From Branchiostoma floridae (lineage: Eukaryota > Chordata > Leptocardii > Amphioxiformes > Branchiostomatidae), in contig NC_049985.1 in the NCBI RefSeq assembly GCF_000003815.2, forward strand, positions 3,298,967 to 3,362,966: 64,000 nucleotides of DNA, written 5' to 3'. The notes under the pieces were generated by a model, which worked only from the letters and a program-made list of their open reading frames with translations, was not told the DNA's origin and did no database searches. Shown piece after piece: positions 53,801 to 63,700 of the stretch (position 1 is the first letter of the stretch; every line of letters starts with the position of its first letter). The position numbers and the translations under genes were made by a program.

Positions 53801-53949
53801 AAAGTTGGCTATGATTGGGGCTATGGCAGAATAGTTGTATGTCAACTTCTAAAATCCAAAATGTGACAAATGACGGTATATTAATTACCTGTGGCGCCTG
53901 CAGCCATGAAAAAGAGTGAAAGGCAAAGTGTTGACGTTATGGCGTCCAT
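47717..53949 (-). CDS. Membrane-anchored protein with two fucolectin-type lectin domains
   Basis: Eight exons, 1419 nt, 472 aa: signal peptide exon, two copies of a two-exon lectin domain, two Ser/Thr-rich stalk exons and a transmembrane exon. Residues 1-20 are the signal peptide (MDAITSTLCLSLFFMAAGAT); 21-161 and 162-302 are domains of exactly 141 residues with the fucolectin/tachylectin-4 signature (NVALGKTAFQ, SRAVDGNT, CTHT, NPTWWVDLGQSY, RLVIFNRQDCC, LCEVQV). Residues 303-421 are stalk; 437-457 transmembrane; then a short basic tail (RRKHQRQQQ). Inter-module introns are all phase 1. In the family this fold binds fucose with Ca2+, so a cell-surface glycan receptor, perhaps immune, is inferred. 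The locus is interrupted by mobile elements in introns only. Confidence 0.88.
48040..48216 (-). CDS. Lectin gene exon 7: stalk repeat 2
   Basis: 177 bp, phase 1 to 1 (acceptor aatttag, donor gtatag). Ser/Thr-rich: PRNETPSTNTTMRTQTTSAQ, FFSAQSTHQSTYEE, VSHNFTNKTTTQA. A duplicate of exon 6. Probably O-glycosylated, with several N-glycosylation sequons. Confidence 0.8.
48326..48505 (-). CDS. Lectin gene exon 6: stalk repeat 1
   Basis: 180 bp, phase 1 to 1 (acceptor caaatttag, donor gtaaag). Encodes NQTGEITTTPRNETPSTDTT, LFSAQSTQQSTYEG and SHDITIQTTTQA. It aligns along its full length with exon 7, including flanking intron sequence (cgaagaaac at the 5' side of both), so the two arose by tandem duplication. 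Confidence 0.8.
48506..49046. other. Intron 5 of the lectin gene
   Basis: Non-coding. It contains cgggaccccctattacgtcc at 48715, which resembles 16254-16289 and probably derives from an old repeat. Confidence 0.5.
49047..49282 (-). CDS. Lectin gene exon 5: second domain, C-terminal half
   Basis: 236 bp; acceptor aatacctacag, donor G|gtagat. It encodes LVIFNRRDCCAERLNPFNIH and MEGRYVGIRLPGYSRTLTLC. Same length and phases as exon 3, with about 90% or better similarity by eye. Confidence 0.85.
49608..51201 (+). mobile_element. 5'-truncated LINE (reverse transcriptase fragment)
   Basis: A non-LTR reverse transcriptase in the + orientation, opposite to the host gene. Frame 2 (49611 on) begins within the RT fingers (LKPGRAAGADGITPELLLHG), passes a 100-N gap at 49871-49970 and reaches the palm motifs AYVDLKQAFDSV, SGVRQGCVLAP and the catalytic DYADD. 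A frame change near 50540-50578 moves the rest to frame 1 (DKFCYLGGTITSDCKSDADI to the stop at 51198). There is no endonuclease. The element ends in a short gtga/gagt repeat. It sits in the lectin-gene intron between exons 4 and 5. Clade not determined. Confidence 0.85.
49871..49970. other. Assembly gap
   Basis: 100 N inside the LINE reverse transcriptase, probably a repeat-induced assembly break. Confidence 0.95.
51199..51350. repeat. Microsatellite at the LINE 3' junction
   Basis: (gagt)n, gtgtgggtgtgtgt, (atgt)n and (ctatat)n runs. A related tract without a LINE lies at 52318-52420 in the paralogous intron. Confidence 0.8.
51492..51678 (-). CDS. Lectin gene exon 4: second domain, N-terminal half
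   Basis: 187 bp; acceptor cttctcgggcag (phase 1), donor AG|gtacag (phase 2). Encodes ANVALGKTAFQTSSFPDGAA, VDGNTATHWLDGSCTHTRDT and WWVDLGQSYVID. Paralogue of exon 2 with the same length. Confidence 0.85.
51793..52028 (-). CDS. Lectin gene exon 3: first domain, C-terminal half
   Basis: 236 bp; acceptor ctaatatctacag, donor G|gtaggc. Encodes LVIFNRQDCCAERLNPFNIH, MNPKCGGDHHIDVIQPSISV and GVRLPGNSRKLTLCEVQVLS. Confidence 0.85.
52318..52420. repeat. Microsatellite in lectin gene intron 2
   Basis: gtgtgtgggtgggtgtatgt, (atgt)n and (ctatat)n runs, the paralogue of the tract that carries the LINE insertion at 49608-51201. Confidence 0.8.
52531..52734. mobile_element. TA-inserting MITE (tactgtaaatgc ends), copy 1
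   Basis: Ends tactgtaaatgc and gcatttacagta are perfect inverted repeats. The interior is made of tcgcggt / accgcga blocks. The paralogous intron at 51476-51490 reads ggagatatgctgtacc, against gagaTA[...]TAtgctgtacc here, so the empty site is preserved and the duplicated target is TA, as for Tc1/mariner-type elements. Confidence 0.85.
52743..52929 (-). CDS. Lectin gene exon 2: first domain, N-terminal half
   Basis: 187 bp; acceptor gcctcgggcag (phase 1), donor AG|gtacag (phase 2). Encodes VNVALGKTAFQTSNYQDGAA, VDGNTATNWLDGSCTHTRDS and WWVDLGQSYGID. Confidence 0.85.
53038..53359. mobile_element. MITE with agctaagggcacaacccgcc ends, copy 2 (inverted)
   Basis: Left end agctaagggcacaacccgcc at 53038, right end ggcgggttgtgcctttagct ending 53359. 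The interior is rich in acgtacg-type palindromes and matches copy 1 (42311-42628) in reverse complement. It lies in intron 1 of the lectin gene. tttagct flanks both sides and may be part of the target duplication. Confidence 0.75.
53889..53949 (-). CDS. Lectin gene exon 1: signal peptide
   Basis: ATG at 53949 (gccATGg, a strong context), MDAITSTLCLSLFFMAAGAT plus one base, donor ACAG|gtaatt. A hydrophobic core and small residues before the junction make a typical signal peptide. Phase 1 matches exon 2. Confidence 0.82.
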
Positions 53950-54200
53950 GGCTGCTCTCTGTGTTGCAGTACTGAGGACGTTGTCAAGTGTGCACTTGCA
54001 CTGTTGCTGATCAATACAAAAGCTAAACTATGTTGCTCACGTTAACTTAACTAAGTTTTTGTAATGTTGTTTGAAAACTGTACAATGTAGTCTCACGTCT
54101 CTTAACTTTCTCCTGCTGACAAAAGGCAATGCATTAGGGAAATTGTGTATCTTGAATGACTGTTTCCCAACTTGACAATCTGATTATGCTCAGCCGCATA

Positions 54201-54420
54201 GTCTTTTTAGCGAATGCCCACAAACGCCCACTCTGGAGAAGTCCAGGCTGCACGGATCTCATTTTTTTTGCTTGGAATATGTCCACATTGTGCTCCCACG
54301 CATTAATACTGAGTTTCAAGTCAATCCATCCATCCAAAGTGAAATAAGATCAAAGTTGACGATTTTCGATGGTCTTTTTAGCGAACGCCCAGCAAAAAGT
54401 CTTTTTAGCGAATGCCCACT
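54201..54420. repeat. Three copies of gtctttttagcgaatgccca
   Basis: The 20-mer gtctttttagcgaatgccca occurs at 54201 and 54399, with a one-base variant (gaacgccca) at 54372. Function unknown. Confidence 0.75.
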
Positions 54421-54490
54421 ACATGTATATAAAGGTAATTTGAACTGGTGGGACATTACTTTCACATCTTTCTTTGAACATACCAAATAC

Positions 54491-54650
54491 TCTCCACATT
54501 TTTGATGATAAGTGTAGTGATATACTCCAGTGTGCGCATTAATGCATGCGAGATAACAAACTTTTAAAATATTCACCACATTTTTAAGTATAGGGGTACA
54601 GTATACCCCAGTGTGTGCAATAATGCATGCAAGATCACAAACTTTTAAAA
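54491..54650. repeat. Two-copy direct repeat, about 80 bp
   Basis: ccagtgtgcgcattaatgca ... aacaaacttttaaaa (54491-54569) recurs as ccagtgtgtgcaataatgca ... cacaaacttttaaaa (54574-54650). Confidence 0.8.
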
Positions 54651-57614
54651 CCTTGGACTGTAATACGATAGCCTGCTACTGAAGATCTAGTCTTTATAAG
54701 CTGTAGAGCAATTAAGCCCCGTGTCCTGAGGATCAGTTACACCTGTACTTCTCATCATCATGGATGCCTAATCTGAAGATCAAAGCCTCTCAATCTTTAA
54801 TTGCATCCTTGGAGTTTCAATGTTCTGCACCAGGCCAAGTATAAGCTTCTCATCAAAGTCTTCCTAACTGGACCTTTTACTGGAAGCAATAGAGCAAGAA
54901 TCAAGGGGAAGAAGTCTGGCTTGTATAGGGGTCAATTTTTCCACTCTTTCTGTCTTAAAGTTTATAGACCGGTCTTCAGCATTTTCTATGTCTTGCAGCT
55001 TCTGTAGCGGTCAACATGTGTCATTGGAAGTGCAGAAATTTGATGAAAACTTTCAAAGTGGTTGTATCTTTTAATTGCCAACTTTGAATTGATGTATCTT
55101 TAAAAAAAACAAAATTGACAAGTCTTTAGTATTTAAAAGAAGTAGTATTATAGAATCCACAGCTTTAGATTTGGATTGATGTATTTTTTTGAATAATGTG
55201 AACTTCAATATAGAGAAGTCTAATATATGTTTATTCGCAAGTTTATGTTCTGAAGTGACGCAACTGGTCATCAGTATTGATCCTGAAGAAGGCAACACTG
55301 GTCATGAAATTTGATCCGTATGTGTATATACATTTGTGTTGGAAGAAAGTTTAGCACTGTACTACATCAGAATGCTTCAACCCTGAAAGTTGTGGGTGAC
55401 AGAACTTTGTTGTAAAAGTTTTGACCTGATGTATGATCCTACAGCCGCAGGCTGGCTTATTGCAATGGGCAGAGCCTGTAACTGTTACTAAGTCATCAAT
55501 TAGGCAAACATTGTGAACAGAGGCTTGGAAAAGTCTCTGATCTTACGCCAAGCACACTTGGCTGACTCCTCTTATGTTTTTCAATGTCCTAAGCCGCTTT
55601 GAACTAAGAGAACCAATACTGTGTCTATCCGGGTGTACAGTAAGTTCATCACTGCAATAAGCAGTCAATTTAGGAAGATCAACTCAGGCTGAATTGTTTT
55701 GGGAAGAGATGATGCGCAAGCGGCTCTCTTGAGTTTTGTTTAATCCCTGTAAGATTGCACACATTTCCAAAGCCATTCAACTGGTAGAACTGCAGTCTAC
55801 TCAGCTTTTTGAGGTCCAGACATCCCCTGAAGAAGAAGGAGAAATGAGGAGTAGAAAATAGATGAAGAAGAAGCTTCACATGTTATGTTTTACCAGTTGG
55901 CTTGACAGAGGAAATTAGTTTGTGAAAATGTGGTCTGTGAAAGGAAACTAAATGTTGGTTTCAAGAATAAAGAAATCAATTCTAAGAATGCACAATCATG
56001 TTCCAAGAAACTCTCTGAAAGCATGGCAGATAAGCAGTTAAGAATTACTAAAACTGACTATTATGACTTGACCAACATCAGTAAGTAGTAGTCATGTCAT
56101 CTATGTGCAAGCGCGGGCCTTGATTTTTGGTGAACAAGGGACTGAGCCATCAGATAATGGTAACCTGCTGCGCTTCTGAAATGCCCCCGTCAGCGTTCGA
56201 ATACTGTACCACCTTTGAGCTTAGCTAACCCTCCTTACAAGAAACACTCATTGGTAAGCTTTGCAGCTTGGGCACCTGCAGCTTTGGATGCCTTTGCATC
56301 CATTGGAACTCACCGCCGGAATGTTTGACACGCACCCAGGTTATTCAGTATCTTTCATTTGGGTCACACTCGGAACATCAACCCATGTAGTTCAGCAGGG
56401 GTTATTCAATGACAGTTCCTTGGCCTACCGCCTATGGTGCAAGCATATCTTGCGGGAAGTAACGGACAATAGACAGGACAGTAAGTGTTAGTGAGTGATT
56501 CTGGATGGATTAGAGGAACATTTTGAAGTGAATGATTTTCTTTTTTTAATCCTGACCCAGAAGAAATCATGTCAAATGAGGGGCAGTTCTGACTTAAGTT
56601 TTGATCTTTATGAAATTGGACACATTTTTAGGATTTACTGCTTGGCTGAGCAAAAGATATTGGAGCCTGCGTTGGACAAATGAACTGAAGCCAGCTAATG
56701 CTTGTCACGTAAGGGAAACTTAGCTTCTGCTTGAAAATTTATTTGGGTTGGTAGAAATCTTTCTGAAGCAAAGTTGAACCTTAGTCTACCACGCAAAAAA
56801 ATCGACTTTTTCACAAATTTTTGACTGACCAACTTCAGTCTTTGTCAAGGAATGAGCACTTCAATGCTTCTGTGATGTCAGACAAGGAAATCAGAGAGGG
56901 CAGACTTCACCCCTTTACCCACACTGTATTGCAAGTTGGTCCCTTCTACTCCCAAAGCAGGCTCCCCAAAGCCAAAGTAGCAATACTGAGGATGCATGGC
57001 AGAGCTGCATTGTGTTTGTTTTCAATCACATACATGTAAAAACATTACTTCATTCTCTCAGTTCTCAGACAGTCACCATAAAAGTATGACAAGCTCTCAT
57101 CATGAAAGTAGAGGGCAGCATGGAAAGCTTCAATATAATGTATAATTCTGTCCAAAAAACCGAGTACACCTAAATGACCTTGGTTTTCAAGCTTTGTTTT
57201 AATGATTTTCAGGCTTTAAATACTATGTTTAAAAGAATCAGAGAACCGACAAATCAAGTTGAAGTTGCCTTGGCGTGGGTGAAGTAAAAGTTTACAGAAA
57301 ATTTCCACTGATCATGTCTATATACAGGTACTTTAAAGTCAGCAGACATGTACAATGTACAGGAGACACTCTGACCAGCTGCCACATCACAGGACAGAAA
57401 AGTGCCTTTCATCTTCAACTTGAAAAACTGCCAGGGAGGAGACCAAATAACAAGTGGATGTCTCTCTCCGCTATAAATGGCCTTCCCATCCATGCAGCCT
57501 CATAGCTCAATATGCCATTTGGCACAAACGGACAGACGTTTACAGGTAGCTGGCATGTCCCTGTTGTCATCAATCCTGCTTCAGCCAGACAGCGATGTCT
57601 GTGTCATGTCGTCG

Positions 57615-58320
57615 CAAGAAGGCCAAGGATGCTGCCACCCACGCCACATCATCTTGACTTGCTGGTTCTCAACTTTAAACAAAATGTGCTAAACTAGAAA
57701 AACCTAATGAGAAAAGAGATTGAGGACAGTAATTTCATGCCCGAATAGAAGACTTGGTTTATGGAGTGAATGCAGTCAGATTTTTTAACTCTCTGCCCAT
57801 AACTATGTGATGTCCACATGCTTTATTTTCACCATCAAATGTTCAAGAATCAAGAGAAATCAATTTCAAGAAGGCCAAAGTTGCAACCACCCAGGCCACA
57901 TAATCTTGACTTGTTGGTTCTAAACTTTAAACAAAATGTGCTAAACTAGAAAAATCTAAGGAGAATAGAGACTGAGGACAGTAAGCTCATACCTTAGAAG
58001 GTGCAGTTTATGTAGTGAATGCTGTCAGATTTTTCAAGTTTTCCTGTCTGCCCATTGCTTTTATGATGTCCACATGCTGTACTTTCACTATTAAATCTTT
58101 GAGAATCAAGAGAAATAAATTGCAAGAAGGCCAAAGTTGCAACTACCCATAGGCAAGGCCACACCATTTTGACTTGTTGGTTTTCTCAACTTTAGACAAA
58201 ATGTGCTAGAAAAACCTAATGACTGAATGAGAAGAAAGACTGAGGACCGTAAGTTCATACCTTTATTAGAAGACTTTAAGTTTATGTAGTGATGCAGTCA
58301 GAATTTTCAAGTTTTGTGTG
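57615..58320. repeat. Three-copy tandem repeat, about 254 bp period
   Basis: Copies begin with caagaaggccaa at 57615, 57867 and 58123. Each continues with acttg(c/t)tggtt, acaaaatgtgcta, gaggac-gtaa, tagaag and gatgtccacatgct. The third copy is truncated. Non-coding. Confidence 0.85.
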
Positions 58321-59362
58321 AGAAAAATCAGGGCACGCGAGCCCTAGACAGAGACTACTTAGGTTAAGCGAAGCTGCTCAAAACGTTTTCAGACTTCTTG
58401 GCAAAGAAAGAAGCCACCTGCTCCTTTGCTGACACGACAGCAATTACCTGCATGCATTGGCATGAAACTGGCTGACTCACAGATCTGGCAGACCCAGCTT
58501 AAAACAGCACTGTCCCTGAATGTAATGTGAATATCATAGACTCCAAGTAGTTGGTACATATCAATGAACAATCAGTGGTCAAGTCAACTGTCAACACTGA
58601 ATAGATGCTGTTCAACCTTTGACTGCTATGGAATCTCAGGTGCAATGTGTTATGAGGCATGTCAGGGAGTTGTTCTAATTACAATAGATAATGACATTGG
58701 GGTATTATGTATTTGATTAATGTTTGAGTAGTTTAAATTCATCATTTAAATGCAACAGTAAATTTGTATACAACGTCAGATTGGCATGAAACACTCTTCA
58801 CCCCCTTCCAACTATCCCCCAGAAACACTGCGCAACGCATGATGCAAAAAAGCGCCTTCAAGTGATCCACAGAATGTCTGCAGGACAAACTGGGAAGCAT
58901 GCACACGCAAGGTTGCGCTTGCGTGGCAAAAAAACAGCAGGTGTTTTTTTATTTTTAAATTCACATTTCTTTAAAGAGGATGAGACGGAAAGCAGACCCT
59001 GCTTATCGAGGTCTTCTCCTCATGTACACAAACAAAATCAGGACACACATACATGGCTACAAAACGCTTAATAACAAAGTCAAGAGATAATGATAACAAC
59101 ATGAAATAAAACAACAAGAAATCAAATAACAAAGTGACTTGTAGCTGGCATACAATTTTAGAAGTAATCAAATAAGGTTATAAGTCTACTAAAACAACCT
59201 GTCTATTGAACACAAGACATAACTACATGAAAATAAACAAGGAATCAAATAACAGAGTTAGGTGTTGCTGCTGCATTGGGAAGACTGTGATCCCAAATAG
59301 TCTATATGCAGGGGGATATGACCAGGGTCAATATCCCCCTACATCATGATTCATGACTTGAG

Positions 59363-59574
59363 TACTGTGAATGCAGAAACTTTCGCGGTGGTTTAATGTT
59401 CGCAGTTTTTGCGGTGGCCGTTTCACCGCGAACTTAAAACCACCGCGAACATTTTTCCATAGCAGTAAGAGACTACAGAGCATGGTGCTACCGCAAACTT
59501 AAAACCACGGCGAAAAGTCGTTTATCCCGCTACCGCAAAATTAAATCCCAGTGAATTTATATACATTTACAGTA
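59363..59574. mobile_element. TA-inserting MITE (tactgtgaatgc ends), copy 2
   Basis: Same family and orientation as 52531-52734: tactgtgaatgcagaaac at the left, acatttacagta at the right, interior cgcggtgg / ccaccgcga blocks. Its left terminal repeat has diverged by one base (tactgtgaatg). Confidence 0.8.
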
Positions 59575-59617
59575 TATCGAATGAATGACCTTTATTGTAC
59601 ATTTGTGCTCAAACAAG

Positions 59618-59881
59618 CTAAGTACAGGTCGTAGCGCTAGTGATAAGGTACAATTTTGACAAAAAAGGTATCTTATCATCTCTACATATGCTAATACATT
59701 CAAGTATGTACAAGTTCAACTGTATCTTCTGATCCATACAGCCCCTTAGTACAACAAGTTCATCTGTGTCTATCACCTTGGTCTTATCCCAGTCTATTAA
59801 ACAGTTGTTTCTTGTGATATGGCTTGTCTCTGCTGGTTTATCGCAATCTCTACCTTCTAAACTTCCTATACATTTGTGCAC
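59618..59881 (-). mobile_element. Possible Penelope-like element remnant (GIY-YIG region)
   Basis: The minus strand encodes ETSHITRNNCLIDWDKTKVI followed by DTDELVVLRGCMDQKIQLN. The HIT-x4-LIDWDKTKVID string resembles the region in Penelope-like retroelements near the GIY-YIG endonuclease where HI-x-IDW-x-KVID recurs. Only a fragment remains, with no reverse transcriptase nearby. Recognition by resemblance only. Confidence 0.4.
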
Positions 59882-60324
59882 TTGTGGAACCTTCCTTTGT
59901 TGATGCCAGCCTGATGAAACTATTCATGTGTATTTTGGCACCAGTCCCAGTTTCCTCAGGAGAGCAGGTTCCACAGATGTGCAGGATGGCAGCTGTGAGA
60001 CAGAATGGCATGGAGGGCAATTAAACTGTCATTCTGTGTCATGAGTATGACGCAAAAGTCGTGTCATACTTGTCGTGTGCCATTCAATCCGTGTTACTTT
60101 CACCAAGTGCTGGAACAAAGCATGTTTCTTTCATCGGTGCAGCTGCCATATGTGCAGGCTGCTAATATGCTTCCCAAGTACCAAGTGGTTAGCAGTGCAC
60201 AGACCAATTCTTCCGCGACGGGTCCGAGATAGTGCGCGACAAAAATGTGACGAAAGGGTCTCGAGGGTCCGTGTTTTAGTTCAAATTTCTCCTAATCTGC
60301 TGCGGAGTGGCATTTAATACTAGC

Positions 60325-60337
60325 ATGGCTAAAAAGC
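60325..60337 (+). CDS. Weak candidate first coding exon
   Basis: ATG GCT AAA AAG C followed by GTAAGA, a good donor, after a locally CpG-rich stretch (60210-60270). If spliced it encodes MAKK and ends in phase 1; unspliced it gives only MAKKRKK and a stop. No downstream exon was identified. Confidence 0.2.
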
Positions 60338-62279
60338 GTAAGAAGTGATGTGTTTTTGGTGCAAATTGGTTTTGGGCCCAAGTGTCACTTCCTTGTATTT
60401 CTATGCGTTGGAAGTGATTCGCCCATTGACCCAGATTCCCCGTCCATATGCGTTCTGTGAGCCGTGTTGCTATGCCTCGCGCGTCGGGTTATTGTAAAAA
60501 TCTCAGTGTTACGATTTTCTTTATTTTTTGCTTGATTTATCTTAGTTGTATTCTCTTTCCGACAATGTCAGTCATTTTCATGACTAAAATATAGGTGATG
60601 GGTTTATTTCCATGTCAAAATTCCCCTTTTTTTGCATACTTTTTTACGTGAAAAAAACTTTTCTCCCCCAAATATTACGAAAAGTAGAGAGAGTGAAGAA
60701 ACTGAAACCCGGCTGTTCTTAAAGCTGGAGTGATACCCTTCATTCCCATATACGGCTTTTCTGCTTTAGATTTATTTTCTTGAAGAGACGGCCTCTCAAC
60801 TTGAGGGTGCGCAGCCTCGATTTGAGACACCAAATAAACTGGGGTGTGCACCGTTAGCATAAGGGTCTAGCTGGTGAGGTAAAAAATGATAGATTTTGGC
60901 CATCACATCAGGACATATCACCCTTTTAGACCCATTACATCACGTCAGGACATTTGTTTTTTAATGAAAGCTCAAATCGGCCTGTAGGCCACTTTTCATT
61001 GAGGTCATAAGGGAAGAGGAAACTTTCAAGGCTCAGACATAGCAACGTGTATACAATTTACATCACAGTCCTAGTGCGTCTTATAAGTCTATTTACACAA
61101 TTTTACATACATAGTACAAAAGGTGGGGGCCGCTGGATGAAAGAAAAAGTGGCTTGTACACACTCTCTCCCCATCAAAATTTGCAAATCATAATATAAAT
61201 TTAACATTATACATGCCCTGTACATATGATTAAAGATACATTTACTTGTTTTGACCTTTCCTGGACATACAGCCAAAGCTTTCCAACTAGCAAATTGTCA
61301 CCATCAATGGTCAGTCAGTGAGGTCAGACGTCTAGTTACACCAGGGTATATCACCCTTTCACCAGACTTTTTGATGGTTTCTTTAACATGCTCACGGTGT
61401 ATCCTTAAGCACGGAGATTTCTTCCAGCACTAGCCATGCACTTGAAAAGATTATGAAGTATTCCTCTCTATTCACCATGCCTTCCCTGATTACGGATTCA
61501 TGAACATAAAATTGAGCCACGATGTAGAAGTAGAAGTTGTCAGAATGCACCAAACGACGCTCAAAGCTTTGAAGTTCCCTACAATAGATGGAAGAAGCAA
61601 TCAGCACTTTATAGTGGAAGACGATTTCCTCTCATCTCCTCTTCTCCTTCCTTCTTGGCACGTTTCCAAGTTAAAGATGAAAGACGCTTCCCTTTTCTGT
61701 ATCTGGCAGTTGGTCAAAGTGGGGTCCTCTTATCCCTCCAGATCAGTGAAGATATTGTGTAACCTCTTGCAGAGTTTTGTGAACGCCTGTCAAAGTAGTT
61801 GTAGCCTGTGAAACTTTAAAGGCCTCAGCCCATCAATCATCAAAGTTCAAGTCAGGATATGCCCGCCGAACATTTTCTGATGATCCTGCTGAAGTATATG
61901 AAAGAGTCAGAGACACAGGCTGGGTGAAAACTTGCATCCGAATCTGTTAACTCTATGCACCTGTGTGTATCAAAGTTCAGACCCGTCACCGTTGATTCTG
62001 TTATCAACCATGATTTTCAAATACAGCATTATTTTTAGAGACACAGCACTGGAATAAGCAGCACTGGAAGTGTTGGAAAACTTTTTGAAACCCTAGTGCA
62101 TTCTTCATCAAAGGTCAAGTTTTCTTTTGTTGCAAATATAACACGCCAGACCCGATAGGGCATGAATGTGCCATAAAGGCTATCACTTATTACTTATTAT
62201 TCTGAGTGCTGTCATCTGTTGACTCCGTGTAATGGCACTTCTTTCATTAGTATTAAGGTTTATATATACCTGTATTAGG

Positions 62280-63700
62280 AGAATGTGCTTAATGCGTCTC
62301 GTCTGTTACAAGTTTAGAACAAGTTAAAGACTATGAATTTATCACCTTGGGCAGAGCTTTATCCTTTCAGCAGGCAATGACTCTTTCTTATCTTGAGCTG
62401 GCTGTTGGCCAACACCGTTACAGAATCTTAGACACAGTGCTGTCTTAGTGCATCGTAATGGCATTTCTGTCATAAGTTTTAGAATTACCTGCATTAACAG
62501 AATGTTTGATACAAGTTAAACACCATGATCTAATCACCTTGGACAGAGCTCTATCCATTCAACAGTCAATGATTTCTTCCTGTCCTAAACTGAGAATTGT
62601 CCAATTGTCTATCTTGCATCAGTCAAAATAGCAGAATCTGATAACATTGCAGTGTAGGTTTTAAGTGCTTTGTTTAATATCACAAATGCCATGCAGTGTA
62701 GGTTTTAAGCGTTATGTTATCACAAATGTCACACAGTTTGAACCAATTTGCTGGATCATAGTCATGTGCTGTCTTGTCATGGTCTACCACAATGATTATT
62801 CTGTTGTAAGTTTAAACTTGCCTGCCGTAGGAGAATGTACGCAATGCTTTTTGTCCATTACAAGTTTGATGCAAGTTAAACAGTAATGATTCCTTCCTGT
62901 CTAGAGTTGGTTGTTGTCCAACACAATTTCCAGTCATGTAGCTTTGAAGCATTTGAAGATCTTGCATCAGTTAATACAGCAGAATCTGATAAAATTTCTG
63001 TGTAGGTTTTAAGTGCTTTGTTTAATATCACAAATACCACACATATGAACTGATTTTCAGTATTGTAGAGTGCTTTTTTGTCGTGGCCTAGTGCCATGGT
63101 AATTCTGTTTTACGTTTCAACTTGCCTGCCCTTGGAGAATGTACTCAATGTTTTTTATCCATTACAAGTTTGATGCAAGTTAAACACCATGATTTCAGCA
63201 CTTTGGACAGAGCTCTATCCTTTCAGCTGGCAATGATTCCTTCCTGTCCTGATCTGGCTGTTGTCCAACACAATTTCCAGTCATACAATTTTGAAGCATT
63301 TGAAGATCTTGCATCAGTTAAAACAGCAGACTCTAATAACATTGCAATGTAGGTTTTAAGTGTTATGTTATCACAAATGCCACACAATTTTAAATGATTT
63401 CCATGATCGTAGACAAATTGCTATCTTGTCATGGCCTTGTGAAATGATAAGTTTGTTGTAAGTTTAAACCTGCCTGTGTTAGGAGAATGTACTCAATGTT
63501 TTTCGACCATTACAAGTTTGATGCAAGTTAAATACCATGACGCACATTTCAGCACCTTGGACAGAGCTCTATCCTTTCACCAGGCAATGATTCCTTCCTG
63601 TCTTGAGCTGGCTGTTTGCCATCACAATTTCCAGTCATGTAGCTTTGAAGCATTTGATCCTCAGTACCTGCAGTTATTACTGAGCTGTCAGGTGAGCTGC
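62280..63700. repeat. Tandem repeat, about 300-350 bp period
   Basis: The string gagaatgtactcaatg, then attacaagtttgatgcaagt and ggacagagctctatccttt, recurs near 62280, 62500 (partial), 62831, 63135 and 63482. Each unit also carries cacaatttccagtca and gaagcatttga. Small open frames in the units (for example 63122-63352 and 63476-63781) resemble each other only because of the repeat. Confidence 0.85.

Larger units (their letters stand above)
53950..57614. other. Intergenic, no gene seen
   Basis: AT-rich. Holds the small repeats at 54201-54420 and 54491-54650. AATAAA on the + strand at 55966 has no associated gene. Frames such as 56261-56491 lack any recognisable feature. Confidence 0.45.
58321..62279. 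other. Intergenic, no firm gene
   Basis: Contains the MITE at 59363-59574, a possible Penelope-like remnant at 59618-59881 and a weak first-exon candidate at 60325-60337. The rest has only short frames without domain resemblance. Confidence 0.45.

Noticed and set aside
55255-55320. cctgaagaaggcaacactgg string resembling sequences often seen near retroelements
   Set aside because: Too short to assign; no coding remnant beside it.
57615-63700. Repeat arrays considered as CRISPR
   Set aside because: Units of 250-350 bp without short spacers, in an animal genome with introns.
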